A stretch of 64,000 bases of DNA from Streptococcus sp. 121 (GCF_016458205.1 NZ_JAEMED010000005.1:1-64000), one strand, 5' to 3'; shown: positions 38,644 through 46,654, numbered from the stretch's first letter. Notes: generated by a model from the sequence alone, not told the origin. Translations and numbers: made by a program.

Positions 38644-38787
38644 ATGTCAAACTTAGTTTCAAATCCAAAAATTCAAAATTTAAAACAAACAGAATTAATG
38701 TTAGTCAAAGGAGGAGACTGGCCATCTGCATTCCATAATCTATTTAAATCATCTGGAAGTAAAATTGCCCTCGGTAAACCAAAATAA
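38644..38787 (+). CDS. Double-glycine peptide pheromone precursor (BlpC-like)
   Basis: 47 residues. The 24-residue leader ends TELMLVKGG (Leu -7, Val -4, GG). The mature 23-mer begins DWPSAFHNLF and ends KIALGKPK; it is cationic with no Cys and few Gly, unlike the bacteriocins here. It is preceded by GAGGAGGACAC and followed by a terminator. The position between the exporter and the histidine-kinase/LytTR pair is that of an inducing peptide such as BlpC or SilCR. The sequence itself is not one I recognise. Confidence 0.8.
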   Translation: MSNLVSNPKIQNLKQTELMLVKGGDWPSAFHNLFKSSGSKIALGKPK

Positions 38788-38824
38788 AAACTAGAAGCTC
38801 GGATCAGTCTGGGCTTCTAGTTTT
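38787..38824. terminator. Bidirectional terminator between pheromone and kinase genes
   Basis: AAAACTAGAAGC and GCTTCTAGTTTT form a 12-bp stem with T/A-runs on both sides, between two convergent genes. Confidence 0.9.
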
Positions 38825-38826
38825 AT

Positions 38827-40167
38827 TTAAAAGATATTTAAAATTTGGGTAAATCGATAATCTTTGCTCTGAGTTTTGAGTGTGACATTGGGATACTTCT
38901 CTATCAATTTAAGAACATTGTAAAGACCGATACCTCTCCCATCACCTTTTGTTGAGTAACCAAACTCAAAAATTGATTTCAAATCTTTCGCTTCTTCGTT
39001 AATTGAATTTTCAACAATAAAAACTTGGTTTTTTTCCTTTTCAAAAAAAGCTATAGAAATTTCTGATGTTGTTTCATCGATGGCATTGTCCACCAAGACT
39101 GAAACCACGGTAATCAGATCTACCAATTTCATCCCTCTAGGTTGAATCGAAGCTGGAATTTCCAAATGCATCACTCGTCCCTTATCACCCGCCTCTGAAA
39201 ATTTTGCAGCTAGAAGACTTTTAAGAGCAGGTTCCTGAATATTGACCAAACGCCCAAAATCAAAATGAGAATCGCGTATCCGTTTCTCAGTATCCTTTAA
39301 AACTGAATGATAGACCTCCTCAATCTGAGCAAGATCTCCAGCATCAATCCCCATTTTTAGGGTAGTCAAAAGATTTGTGTAATCATGTCGAAATCCTCTA
39401 ACTTCACGATACAACTCCTCCATATGGAGGCTATAGTTTTCTAGATTTCGTTGATGTAGTTCCTGTTGAAAATTCAGTTCTGCCTGCAGTTTTACCTTTA
39501 AATGCTCATCTAATTGTTTGATCATCCCCATAAAGAGAATGAGATACACAACAATGATTAACTTTCTCAATTCAAAGGTATCGAAAGTTTTTTCATATTG
39601 AAAATAAGATAAGCTTTGCATTATTAGAAAGTATAAGCCCATAGCCCAATTTAAAAAAATTATGATTATTCTGTCATCAGGTTCTAGCTTTCTTTTGTTT
39701 AACATTCGGAAATCATAATCTAACCACTGAATAAATGCTATGACTATTAGTGCAGATAAGATCTGTATCAGAGCAAAAGTTAAATCATCTCCTATTACAC
39801 CATCCCTAATTCCAATGAAAGGAAATATGAAGAAAGCGATAGATCTATAAAAAATATTATGAAGAGTAACGGGTAAAAAACCATAAAAAATGATAAGGCT
39901 TTTTTGACTATTTCGAAATAGATAATAAGAAAACAGTAAATAGAATAAGGGTTCAGCAATGAATAGAAAAAAACTAGAGAATCTGTCGATGAGAAAAGAC
40001 AAAATTAGAATAACTGTGATCTTTAAAAAAAATCCCCTCAAAATCAACTGTAACGTAGGCTTAATCTTATTAATTTTTAACATCATGTATACAGAAAGCA
40101 CATGAGGAAGTGCTTGTAAAATCAAAGATAAGCTCACTTCAATAGAATATCCAACATTAATAGTCAA
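38827..40167 (-). CDS. HPK10-type pheromone histidine kinase (BlpH/ComD-like)
   Basis: 446 residues. The first 215 form about six membrane helices that would bind the peptide. The phospho-acceptor His is in EVRGFRHDYTNLLTTLK, with the N-box VSVLVDNAIDET and the G-box TKGDGRGIGLYNVLKL. The degenerate ATPase lacks a classical D-box, as in HPK10 kinases. It starts 10 bases after the response-regulator gene. It has no LytTR repeat upstream, so basal expression is likely. Confidence 0.92.
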   Translation of the reverse strand: MTINVGYSIEVSLSLILQALPHVLSVYMMLKINKIKPTLQLILRGFFLKITVILILSFLIDRFSSFFLFIAEPLFYLLFSYYLFRNSQKSLIIFYGFLPVTLHNIFYRSIAFFIFPFIGIRDGVIGDDLTFALIQILSALIVIAFIQWLDYDFRMLNKRKLEPDDRIIIIFLNWAMGLYFLIMQSLSYFQYEKTFDTFELRKLIIVVYLILFMGMIKQLDEHLKVKLQAELNFQQELHQRNLENYSLHMEELYREVRGFRHDYTNLLTTLKMGIDAGDLAQIEEVYHSVLKDTEKRIRDSHFDFGRLVNIQEPALKSLLAAKFSEAGDKGRVMHLEIPASIQPRGMKLVDLITVVSVLVDNAIDETTSEISIAFFEKEKNQVFIVENSINEEAKDLKSIFEFGYSTKGDGRGIGLYNVLKLIEKYPNVTLKTQSKDYRFTQILNIF

Positions 40168-40177
40168 AAGTCCCTCC

Positions 40178-40915
40178 TCATTCCGTTTTCTCCACCTTAG
40201 CTAGAGTCTCTTTCATTTTCGTCCTTGCAATAAAACAAGTCAAATCATTAGGAAAATGAGCTATCCTTTCCTTTTTGTCTATTTTTACTACATTCTTAGG
40301 ATTGAGAGCATAGGACCGATGACATTTATGTAGTCGAGACTCCTGTTTCAATACTTCATTCATACTAGTGAAAAACTCGATTCGCTCCGTTTTAGTGTAG
40401 AGAATAACATGATGAGAAATTGAAGAAGTTTCCAAAAAATAGACATCCTCAAAAGGAATTTGGAATTGTTGATATTTTGACTTAAAATTAAAAGAAGTAT
40501 CTGCGACCGTTTGCCGATCTTGTTTCTGAGCATAAAGCACTGCAGCTTCAACACGCGCTTCAAAATCTTTCTTATCTAAGGATTTATCAATGTAGTCCAG
40601 TGCAGATAGCTGATACCGAAACGTCAGGGGCATAAACTCCGAATGTGTTGTTACAAAAACAATCAGCGCTTGAGAATCCTGTTGACGAATTCTATTTGCA
40701 ACATCCATTCCTCTCAATGTATCTCCTTTAATTTCGATATCTAAGAAAAAAAGTTGGTGACTTCCTTTTTCCTGAATAGCTTGTAGAAGCAGATCAGTTT
40801 TAGAATATACTTCAAGCCGTTTAACTGGTAAAGCATGTTTTTCCTGCAATTGATAAAGGAGATTTTCCATCCGCCCTTGTTGCTGGTAATCATCTTCTAA
40901 GATAAAAATATTCAT
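40178..40915 (-). CDS. LytTR response regulator (BlpR/ComE-like)
   Basis: 245 residues. The receiver has the acidic pair LEDD and phospho-acceptor Asp in QLFFLDIEIKGDTLRGMD; the switch Thr is in FVTTHSEF. The C-terminal LytTR DNA-binding domain (from about 140) shows FEDVYFLETSSISHHVILYT and LHKCHRSYALNPKNVVKIDKKERI with normal spacing. Such regulators bind paired 9-10-bp direct repeats about two helical turns apart, matching the four operators described here. It is the first gene of the regulator-kinase operon. Confidence 0.93.
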   Translation of the reverse strand: MNIFILEDDYQQQGRMENLLYQLQEKHALPVKRLEVYSKTDLLLQAIQEKGSHQLFFLDIEIKGDTLRGMDVANRIRQQDSQALIVFVTTHSEFMPLTFRYQLSALDYIDKSLDKKDFEARVEAAVLYAQKQDRQTVADTSFNFKSKYQQFQIPFEDVYFLETSSISHHVILYTKTERIEFFTSMNEVLKQESRLHKCHRSYALNPKNVVKIDKKERIAHFPNDLTCFIARTKMKETLAKVEKTE

Positions 40916-41002
40916 ATGGGAAGACCTCCTCTAATCACAGCTTTTCTTTAGTCTAATAATATCATAATTAAAACTCTAACACAAATAACCTTAGTACAGC
41001 TA

Positions 41003-41035
41003 AAAACCCCTGGATTGAGATAAATCCAGAGGTTT
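41003..41035 (-). terminator. Terminator downstream of the 41-kb bacteriocin genes
   Basis: AACCCCTGGATT pairs with AATCCAGAGGTT, followed by T-rich sequence on the minus strand. It separates the bacteriocin genes from the regulator operon. Confidence 0.75.
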
Positions 41036-41158
41036 GACTATCTTTATTTGCTAGAGAACTTTCTCTCTTAAACTTCTCATAATTTACAAATGTAGTGGAC
41101 AAGCTTCTAATTTATTTTCCTTCATTACACCTCATAGAATGCAAAGGAGAAATATATA

Positions 41159-41497
41159 TTATACTGCCAACCGGTAACCATTGCTTACTGCAATATTTTG
41201 TGCTATAAATCCTGTAATAATTAAATTCAGAGTGTATATTCCTTGATTGGCAAGAATTGATAATGAAAGAAGCGAAATTGACACAATAATCAATTTTTTT
41301 ACAGAATCACGATAATTAGACTGTTCAATAGGAATATGAGAACTGAACTTTTTTGTTAGATAGTTAATACAGAATAGAAAAACAATTTGTAACAACATTA
41401 AATTAATAACTAAACGTAAATTGTTGTAATGAAGATAATTTGTATATATATTTAATATGATTGCTAATAGGTATATATTTTTACGTATTCCATCCAC
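41159..41497 (-). CDS. Membrane protein, candidate immunity protein coupled to a bacteriocin gene
   Basis: 112 residues with about three to four hydrophobic helices (NIYLLAIILNIYTNYLHY, LMLLQIVFLFCINYL, LIIVSISLLSLSILA and LNLIITGFIAQNIAVS). GTG at 41497 has AGGAGG eight bases upstream and overlaps the bacteriocin stop, so translation is coupled; an upstream GTG at 41506 touches that site and is unlikely. The arrangement copies that at 35241. Immunity function is inferred from context only. Confidence 0.6.
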   Translation of the reverse strand: MDGIRKNIYLLAIILNIYTNYLHYNNLRLVINLMLLQIVFLFCINYLTKKFSSHIPIEQSNYRDSVKKLIIVSISLLSLSILANQGIYTLNLIITGFIAQNIAVSNGYRLAV

Positions 41498-41672
41498 CAA
41501 TAGCACCTCCTATGACAGTAAAACCGCCAACACAAACACCATAAGCAGGACCTGAAACTGTACAAAGTTGCATACCTGTTGCTGCTCCACCCATAGCTCC
41601 GGTAAAAACATTCCCCCAGAATCGATCCCCACCTCTTATATTTCTTAAGTCAGCCACTTTTAATTGCTCCAT
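41481..41672 (-). CDS. Double-glycine bacteriocin precursor with two Cys
   Basis: 63 residues. A short 15-residue leader MEQLKVADLRNIRGG is followed by a 48-residue mature peptide beginning DRFWGNVFTGAMGG. GxxxG-type glycines and two Cys are at mature positions 22 and 32; it ends GGAIGGWNT. GGGGAGG precedes the ATG. Its 5' leader (TTTTAATAATTCGCTATACTTC) resembles that of the gene at 42055 (TTTTAATAACCCGCTAAACTTA), indicating a duplicated unit. Confidence 0.82.
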   Translation of the reverse strand: MEQLKVADLRNIRGGDRFWGNVFTGAMGGAATGMQLCTVSGPAYGVCVGGFTVIGGAIGGWNT

Positions 41673-41854
41673 TATAAACCTCCCCATAATATGAAGTATA
41701 GCGAATTATTAAAACTAATATTAGTTAAATTTCAAAAATCTTTATATGTCAATCCTATTCTCAGATCCACTTACTTTGTCCTCATCGGATTAGCATATCA
41801 GATTTTAAAACTATCTCGAATATAAATTTCAACAAAAATATATAAATATCGTAC

Positions 41855-42055
41855 TTAAGATAAACGAACGGCTGTCCAAAAAGCTGTGCCATATTGAGCT
41901 CCCAAAATACAGCCAGCTAATCCACCAATTGCAGCACCTACTCCACAAGCAGCGAGTGCAGCAGTAAACACTTCTCCACCGCCAACTCGCGCTCCAGCAT
42001 TTACTAAAACAAGTTCTTCTGCATTTAATACTGAAAATTTATTAACATCCTTCAT
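41855..42055 (-). CDS. Bacteriocin precursor with Ala-Gly leader end and two Cys
   Basis: 66 residues. The leader MKDVNKFSVLNAEELVLVNAG has Leu -7 and Val -4 but ends Ala-Gly instead of Gly-Gly. The mature 45 residues start ARVGGGEVFTAALAACG, carry Cys at positions 16 and 28 and GxxxG-like glycines, and end FWTAVRLS. Processing after the VGG five residues later is an alternative. CGAGGAG precedes the ATG. It probably pairs with the peptide at 41481. The promoter at 43848 that would serve both now lies beyond an IS110 element. Confidence 0.8.
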   Translation of the reverse strand: MKDVNKFSVLNAEELVLVNAGARVGGGEVFTAALAACGVGAAIGGLAGCILGAQYGTAFWTAVRLS

Positions 42056-42119
42056 AATCTACACTCCTCGTAATATAAGTTTAGCGGGTTATTAAAACCC
42101 AGTTTGAACATTAATTGTA

Positions 42120-43820
42120 TAAATACTTGACTATTGCAATGTTTCCCAGAACAATAGAGTTATGGAAAGGACTTTTGGTTGTTTCTTCTCCTCCTTGTTG
42201 CTCAGTCTTCATTACAAAGTCTGTTACCCAGCCCTTCATTTTACCTCCAACCCACTAGCTGTTTCCACCTCTTCACTTCTGCTCTTAGTAGAGAGTAGGC
42301 GGCCTGTGAATAGGTGATGAGAATTCTATTATGCGAGGCTGTCGAATGAAGGACTTCTGGGGAACCTTACAGTAGTCAAGGAAACTTCCAAATCTAATAG
42401 AAAGGAGACCTTTCACATGAAATGTTTTGTCGGTTTAGACGTCAGCTCTACCAAGCTAGATGTCTGTATTATGTTGAGTGATACATCTACACCATTTAGT
42501 GCTTCACTTCCAAATGATTTAGCAGGTGCTTCTGAAATCAAGAAAACTGTTATTGATCTCAATGAGAAACATAGCTTTAAAAGGATTGTGATTGGGATGG
42601 AGGCAACGAGTCTCTATAGTTTTCACCCCGCAATGTTCTTCAATGAAGACAGCCAGTTAAAACAGCTTGGGGTTGAAGTGGTCGTTGAACAGCCAAATAA
42701 GATTAAGAAATATCGAGAAGCTTTCGAAGAAAATAAAAACGATTTTCTTGATGCTTTCTATATCGCTGATTATTTCCGTATTGAACGCTTTTCGCCGGCT
42801 TTTCTTAAAGAAGAAAAGTATATGGCGCTTCAACACCTCACTAGAACCAGACTACAGATGGTGGAACAGTTGATCCATACAAAACAACACTTTATCGAAA
42901 ATCTTTACTATAAATGCAATACACTTTCTTCTGAAATCAAGAAGGAAGAGCTTAACACCTCTGTCTTCTCATCAACTATCCTGAGCTTAATGACCGAGGA
43001 TTTATCCCTTGATGAAATAGCTTCCATTCCTCTCGACCAACTTGCCGACTTCTTACAAAGTAGAGGTAGGGGACGCTTTAAAGACCCCACTAAGCTAGCC
43101 AAAGCTATTCAAGCTGCAATCAGAGGGAGTTACCGACTCTCTAAATTACAACAGGAATCTGTCGATGTTATCCTCGGACTATTGGTTCGTGAAATCAGAA
43201 ATCTTGAAAAAATCATTAAAGATATCGATAAAGCTATTGAGGATATGGTCGAAACTATACCTGAATACCAGTGTCTAACCTCTATTCCCGGTGTTGGCAA
43301 AGTCTACGCTGCTGGCATTATTGCGGAAATTGGGCAAATTGAACGATTCAATGATCACCCTCAAGTCGCTAAATATGCAGGTCTTAACTGGAAAGAATCG
43401 CAATCTGGAAACTCAAAATCTCAAAACACTTCTCTTGTGAGAAGAGGCAATCGTTATCTACGTTATTACTTAGTTGAAGCCGCCAACTCTGTCAGACGTT
43501 ATGACGAAGAATACAAAGCCTATTACCAGAAGAAGTGTCAAGAAGTACCAAAAAACAAACATAAACGAGCTCTCGTCTTAACTGCTAGAAAATTTGTGCG
43601 TCTGGTGGATGTACTACTACGCAACCGCCAACTCTATACGCCACCAAGGAGGCTTATGGAAGATACCTATTAGGATCTGCACACTCCTTGAAAATCTAGT
43701 GAAAATTGATTGAAAAACGTCATTTTTCACTAGCTCTTTTCAGTGCACCCTTTTTTCTGAAAAAAAGAGTAACTGCCCAGAACTTTCAGCTTGACTTTTC
43801 ACCACTAGACTTTATTAAAA
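42120..43820 (+). mobile_element. IS110-family element (approximate limits), inserted in bacteriocin leader
   Basis: The element consists of the recombinase gene 42417-43673 plus about 300 bp of non-coding sequence upstream and about 150 bp downstream. It has no evident inverted ends, as usual for the IS110 group. It separates the promoter at 43848-43914 from the bacteriocin gene at 42055. The upstream stretch 42120-42416 is where IS110-group elements encode their bridge RNA; short complementary blocks are visible, but I did not fold it. Exact ends are unresolved. Confidence 0.65.
42417..43673 (+). CDS. IS110-family transposase (RuvC-like DEDD recombinase)
   Basis: 418 residues. The N-terminal RuvC-like domain has Asp8 in FVGLDVSSTKLDV, Glu62 in GMEATS, and Asp109 and Asp112 in NKNDFLDAFYIAD, the complete DEDD set. 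A coiled linker (about 180-270) follows, then the C-terminal Tnp domain with SIPGVGKVYAAGIIAEIG, YAGLNWKESQSG and NRYLRYYLVEAANSVRR. The nucleophilic Ser region is present. No frameshift is seen, so it may be active. AAAGGAG precedes the ATG. Confidence 0.93.
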   Translation: MKCFVGLDVSSTKLDVCIMLSDTSTPFSASLPNDLAGASEIKKTVIDLNEKHSFKRIVIGMEATSLYSFHPAMFFNEDSQLKQLGVEVVVEQPNKIKKYREAFEENKNDFLDAFYIADYFRIERFSPAFLKEEKYMALQHLTRTRLQMVEQLIHTKQHFIENLYYKCNTLSSEIKKEELNTSVFSSTILSLMTEDLSLDEIASIPLDQLADFLQSRGRGRFKDPTKLAKAIQAAIRGSYRLSKLQQESVDVILGLLVREIRNLEKIIKDIDKAIEDMVETIPEYQCLTSIPGVGKVYAAGIIAEIGQIERFNDHPQVAKYAGLNWKESQSGNSKSQNTSLVRRGNRYLRYYLVEAANSVRRYDEEYKAYYQKKCQEVPKNKHKRALVLTARKFVRLVDVLLRNRQLYTPPRRLMEDTY

Positions 43821-43847
43821 ATTTGTCCGTTGCAACTTGACACTATT

Positions 43848-43914
43848 AGTATACCGTATAAACCTCCCACTCCTCCTCCATTTCCCAAACGGTCATTGAA
43901 ACGTCCTGAATGGT
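43848..43914 (-). promoter_or_regulatory. LytTR direct-repeat promoter separated from its bacteriocin genes
   Basis: Minus strand: ACCATTCAGG (43914-43905) and ACCGTTTGGG (43893-43884), 21-bp period, then 30 bp to TATACT (43853-43848). The leader GTGTCAAGTTGCAAC matches that of 36220. Downstream lies the IS110 element in antisense orientation. Confidence 0.88.
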
Positions 43915-43939
43915 CAAAAAAGAGGGTTTTCACCCTCTC
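43915..43939 (-). terminator. Terminator of the amino-acid ABC transporter operon
   Basis: GAGAGGGT and ACCCTCTT form a stem, followed by a run of T on the minus strand. It insulates the quorum promoter from the upstream operon. Confidence 0.85.
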
Positions 43940-43958
43940 ACTATTATTCTTTTATTTC

Positions 43959-44798
43959 TCATTTCTTAGCGGTTTCTTTTAGCTGCTTGCTGGCGACGTC
44001 GTCTCCAAACCATTTATCAGATATTTCTTGGAATTGGCCGTTTTGATAGAGTTGAACCATTCCTTGATTGAGGTGTTCTTGGAGGGTTTTATCGGTTTTG
44101 CGGATGCCAACTGCGAAGGCTTCTTCTGGGAAGCCGACTGGGAAGACGTTATAGTCTTCAAGGACTCCTTTTTGGGTTAGGTAGTAGTTGGCGTAGACGC
44201 GGTCGATCAGGAGGCCGTCGATGCGGTCGTTCTCCAAGTCAATCAAGGCTTCGTTGAAGCTCTGATATTGGGTTGCTCGGTTGTTTTTGACATACTGCTT
44301 GAGCAGGTCTGGAAATTCCTCAAATTTGAGGTAGCCAGAGGAACCTGCTTGGGCACCGAGGACATTGTCCTTCATGGCTTCGGGGGTCTGAATCCCGGAT
44401 GTTTTTTTGGTCACCAGGACTTGTTCATTGGCCATGTAAGGGAGGCTGAAGTTTACTTTTTCTGCTCGTTCTTCGGTTTGGGTGTAGCCGTTCCAGATAA
44501 GGTCGATGGTGCCGTTGTTGAGTTCGGTTTCTTTCATGTCCCAGTCAATGGGTTGCCAATTGACTTTAAGGCCTTGGTTTTCAAATATACGGTTGGCCAG
44601 GTCAATATCAAAACCGACATTGTCTCCATTTTTCTCTTGGAAGCCCATGGGTACGAAGGTGTTATCAAAGCCGATGGTCAACTCTCCTCGTTCCTTGTAG
44701 GTTTCCCAAGCATCTGTTTTAGGATCGGTCACCCGGCTACTACAAGCCGTCAAAAATAATAAGGGAAGTAGGATCAGGAATCCGATGATACGTTTCAT
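43959..44798 (-). CDS. Polar amino-acid ABC transporter, substrate-binding lipoprotein
   Basis: 279 residues with a lipoprotein signal peptide ending LTACSS (lipid attached to Cys19). It is a type II periplasmic-binding fold: GELTIGFDNTFVPMGFQEKNG, VGFDIDLANRI, WDMKETELNNGTIDLIWNGYT and FAVGIRKTDKTL. It resembles the glutamine/cystine binding proteins of Gram-positives. It is encoded last in an operon with ATPase and permease. The ligand cannot be fixed from sequence. Confidence 0.9.
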   Translation of the reverse strand: MKRIIGFLILLPLLFLTACSSRVTDPKTDAWETYKERGELTIGFDNTFVPMGFQEKNGDNVGFDIDLANRIFENQGLKVNWQPIDWDMKETELNNGTIDLIWNGYTQTEERAEKVNFSLPYMANEQVLVTKKTSGIQTPEAMKDNVLGAQAGSSGYLKFEEFPDLLKQYVKNNRATQYQSFNEALIDLENDRIDGLLIDRVYANYYLTQKGVLEDYNVFPVGFPEEAFAVGIRKTDKTLQEHLNQGMVQLYQNGQFQEISDKWFGDDVASKQLKETAKK

Positions 44799-44809
44799 TG
44801 GCGAACCTC

Positions 44810-45439
44810 CTATTGGGGAATCACTTCGAGAATTTCGTCTGCAATGTTTTGAGCAAATTGCATATCGTGTGTGACGACAATTTGAGTCATTCCCATTTCC
44901 CGGTTTTGGATGAGTAGTTTTTCAACTTCTAGACGGAGTCCTGGGTCCAAGGCACTGGTTGGTTCATCGTAACCGATGATTTCAGGTTCAATCATCATGG
45001 CACGCGCCAGGGCCACCCGTTGTTTTTGTCCACCAGAAAGGGCGTGTGGATAGTGGTCTGCATGTTCTTCCAGACCAAGTCGCTCAAGGAGTTGCCGAGC
45101 TTTTTGCTCGGCCTGAGCTGGATCCATGTTCATGGTTTTTACTGGAGACAGGGTCAAGTTGGTGAGGACGGTCATGTGTGGGAAGAGTTGGAAGTCCTGA
45201 AATACAAAGCCCAAGAGGTTCATACTCGCCAGCTCACTGGCTGAGATTTCCTTCCCATTGTAGAGCACCTGTCCGCTATCAATGGTTTCTAGTCCTGCCA
45301 ACATCCGCAAGAGGGTGGTCTTACCTCCTCCTGACTGACCCACGATGGCTAGGATTTTCTTCTCCGGTACATTTAAGTTAAAATCTTTGAGGATTTGCCG
45401 CTCCCCGAAACGTTTATTAATATTTTTTAATTCTAGCAT
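44810..45439 (-). CDS. Amino-acid ABC transporter ATP-binding protein
   Basis: 209-residue GlnQ-type ATPase: Walker A GQSGGGKTT, Q-loop FVFQDFQLFPHMTV, signature LSGGQKQRVALARAM, Walker B EIIGYDEPTSALDP and the H-loop VVTHDM. It powers uptake through the permease at 45449. It is slightly shorter than usual (about 240), truncated after the H-loop region. Confidence 0.93.
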   Translation of the reverse strand: MLELKNINKRFGERQILKDFNLNVPEKKILAIVGQSGGGKTTLLRMLAGLETIDSGQVLYNGKEISASELASMNLLGFVFQDFQLFPHMTVLTNLTLSPVKTMNMDPAQAEQKARQLLERLGLEEHADHYPHALSGGQKQRVALARAMMIEPEIIGYDEPTSALDPGLRLEVEKLLIQNREMGMTQIVVTHDMQFAQNIADEILEVIPQ

Positions 45440-45448
45440 GCAGCCTCC

Positions 45449-46090
45449 TTAGCGATCATAGGCATATTTTTGTTCAACTTTTCGAGAAACAAGGGTCACC
45501 ACCCCAATCATAATGAGGTAAATGGCTCCAGCAACGAACATTGGGGCCAAGCTGGCATCGCGATTGGCTGCGGTGCGGCTGACCAAGATAAGGTCCGTAA
45601 CGCCCAAAGCATAAACCAAAGAGGTATCCTTGACCAAGGCCATAATCTCATTGAAAACACTTGGCAAAACAATCTTGGTTACTTGGGGAAGAATGATGTA
45701 CTGGATTGTCTGAAGGGGGCTGAACTTAAGAACCTTGGCAGCTTCATATTGTCCCTGAGGAATGGAATCAATTCCCCCACGGAAAATCTCCGCAAAATAA
45801 GCTGCGTAGTTGAGGGTGAAGGCGATAATCGCTGCTGGCATGCGGTCAATTCGAATGCCGATACTTGGTAAAATATAGTAAACAAAGATCAATTGCAAGA
45901 GCAAAGGGGTTCCCCGCATCACCCAAATGTAAATGGATAACAACCAACGGAGTGACTTGGAATCCACTTGCATGATAAAGGCCACTAAAATCCCTAAGGG
46001 AATGGACAAAATCAAGACTAAACTAAAAACTTGCAGGGTGACAGTTGCACCCTGCAACAAACTAGGTAAAATTTCTAAAACGTATGCCAT
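45449..46090 (-). CDS. Amino-acid ABC transporter permease (HisM/GlnP type)
   Basis: 213-residue membrane protein of the His/Glu/Gln permease family with about five helices. It shows RGTPLLLQLIFVYYILP and the EAA loop EIFRGGIDSIPQGQYEAAKVLKFSPLQT (interrupted by typical helix breaks). It would work as a homodimer. First gene of the transporter operon; it lies four bases after the signal-peptidase-like gene and so probably shares its transcript. Confidence 0.93.
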   Translation of the reverse strand: MAYVLEILPSLLQGATVTLQVFSLVLILSIPLGILVAFIMQVDSKSLRWLLSIYIWVMRGTPLLLQLIFVYYILPSIGIRIDRMPAAIIAFTLNYAAYFAEIFRGGIDSIPQGQYEAAKVLKFSPLQTIQYIILPQVTKIVLPSVFNEIMALVKDTSLVYALGVTDLILVSRTAANRDASLAPMFVAGAIYLIMIGVVTLVSRKVEQKYAYDR

Positions 46091-46093
46091 TTA

Positions 46094-46654
46094 TTACTCC
46101 ACATCTATAAAACCGAAACGCCCCAAGGGGGTTAAACGAAAGCTAATCACGCCTTTAATTTGCTCTTTTTGTATCAGGCCAAATTCACGACTGTCATCAT
46201 GGTTGAGGCGATTGTCATTTAAAATTAAAAACTCCTCTTGCCCAATAACATCTTGATTGGACAGGGTCAAGGACTCAATGGTGAAATCTTCTGTAAATAG
46301 ATTTCCAGTGTTACTCGTTTTTCCTTGATAGGTGTTTTTCATACTACGAATATAGGGCTCATCCTTGACCTCATGGTTGATATATAGAACATCATCCATA
46401 TAGACTGCTCTTTCACCATCTTGAGCGATGACACGTCCAACATATTCTTTTTGATTAACTTCGTATAAGACGATACTTTCATTGGGGATTTCATTTTGGT
46501 TAAACGCCAATACATAATCAGCTGCTTCCAAACCCTTCTGGACATCTTTTTCACTCACGTGATGGGGGGTAAACCAAAATAGACGAAGGAGTACAAAGAC
46601 CACCGCCATTAAACAGACAATAAAAATATTCCGAAATAAATCTCTTCTGACCAT
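46094..46654 (-). CDS. SipA-like signal peptidase I homologue lacking the Ser-Lys dyad
   Basis: 186 residues: one N-terminal membrane helix (IFIVCLMAVVFVLLRLFWF) and an S26-type extracellular domain. Against a normal streptococcal Spi, the catalytic Ser (GHSMxPT) aligns with Asp37 (SEKDVQKG) and the general-base Lys (VKRVIG) with Gly73 (YVGRVIA). The other boxes remain (VLYINHE, LILNDNRLNHDDSREFG). The same Asp/Gly substitution is reported for SipA of the group A streptococcus pilus, which acts as an assembly factor rather than a peptidase. No pilin or sortase gene lies nearby. It is the first gene before the amino-acid transporter. Confidence 0.82.
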   Translation of the reverse strand: MVRRDLFRNIFIVCLMAVVFVLLRLFWFTPHHVSEKDVQKGLEAADYVLAFNQNEIPNESIVLYEVNQKEYVGRVIAQDGERAVYMDDVLYINHEVKDEPYIRSMKNTYQGKTSNTGNLFTEDFTIESLTLSNQDVIGQEEFLILNDNRLNHDDSREFGLIQKEQIKGVISFRLTPLGRFGFIDVE

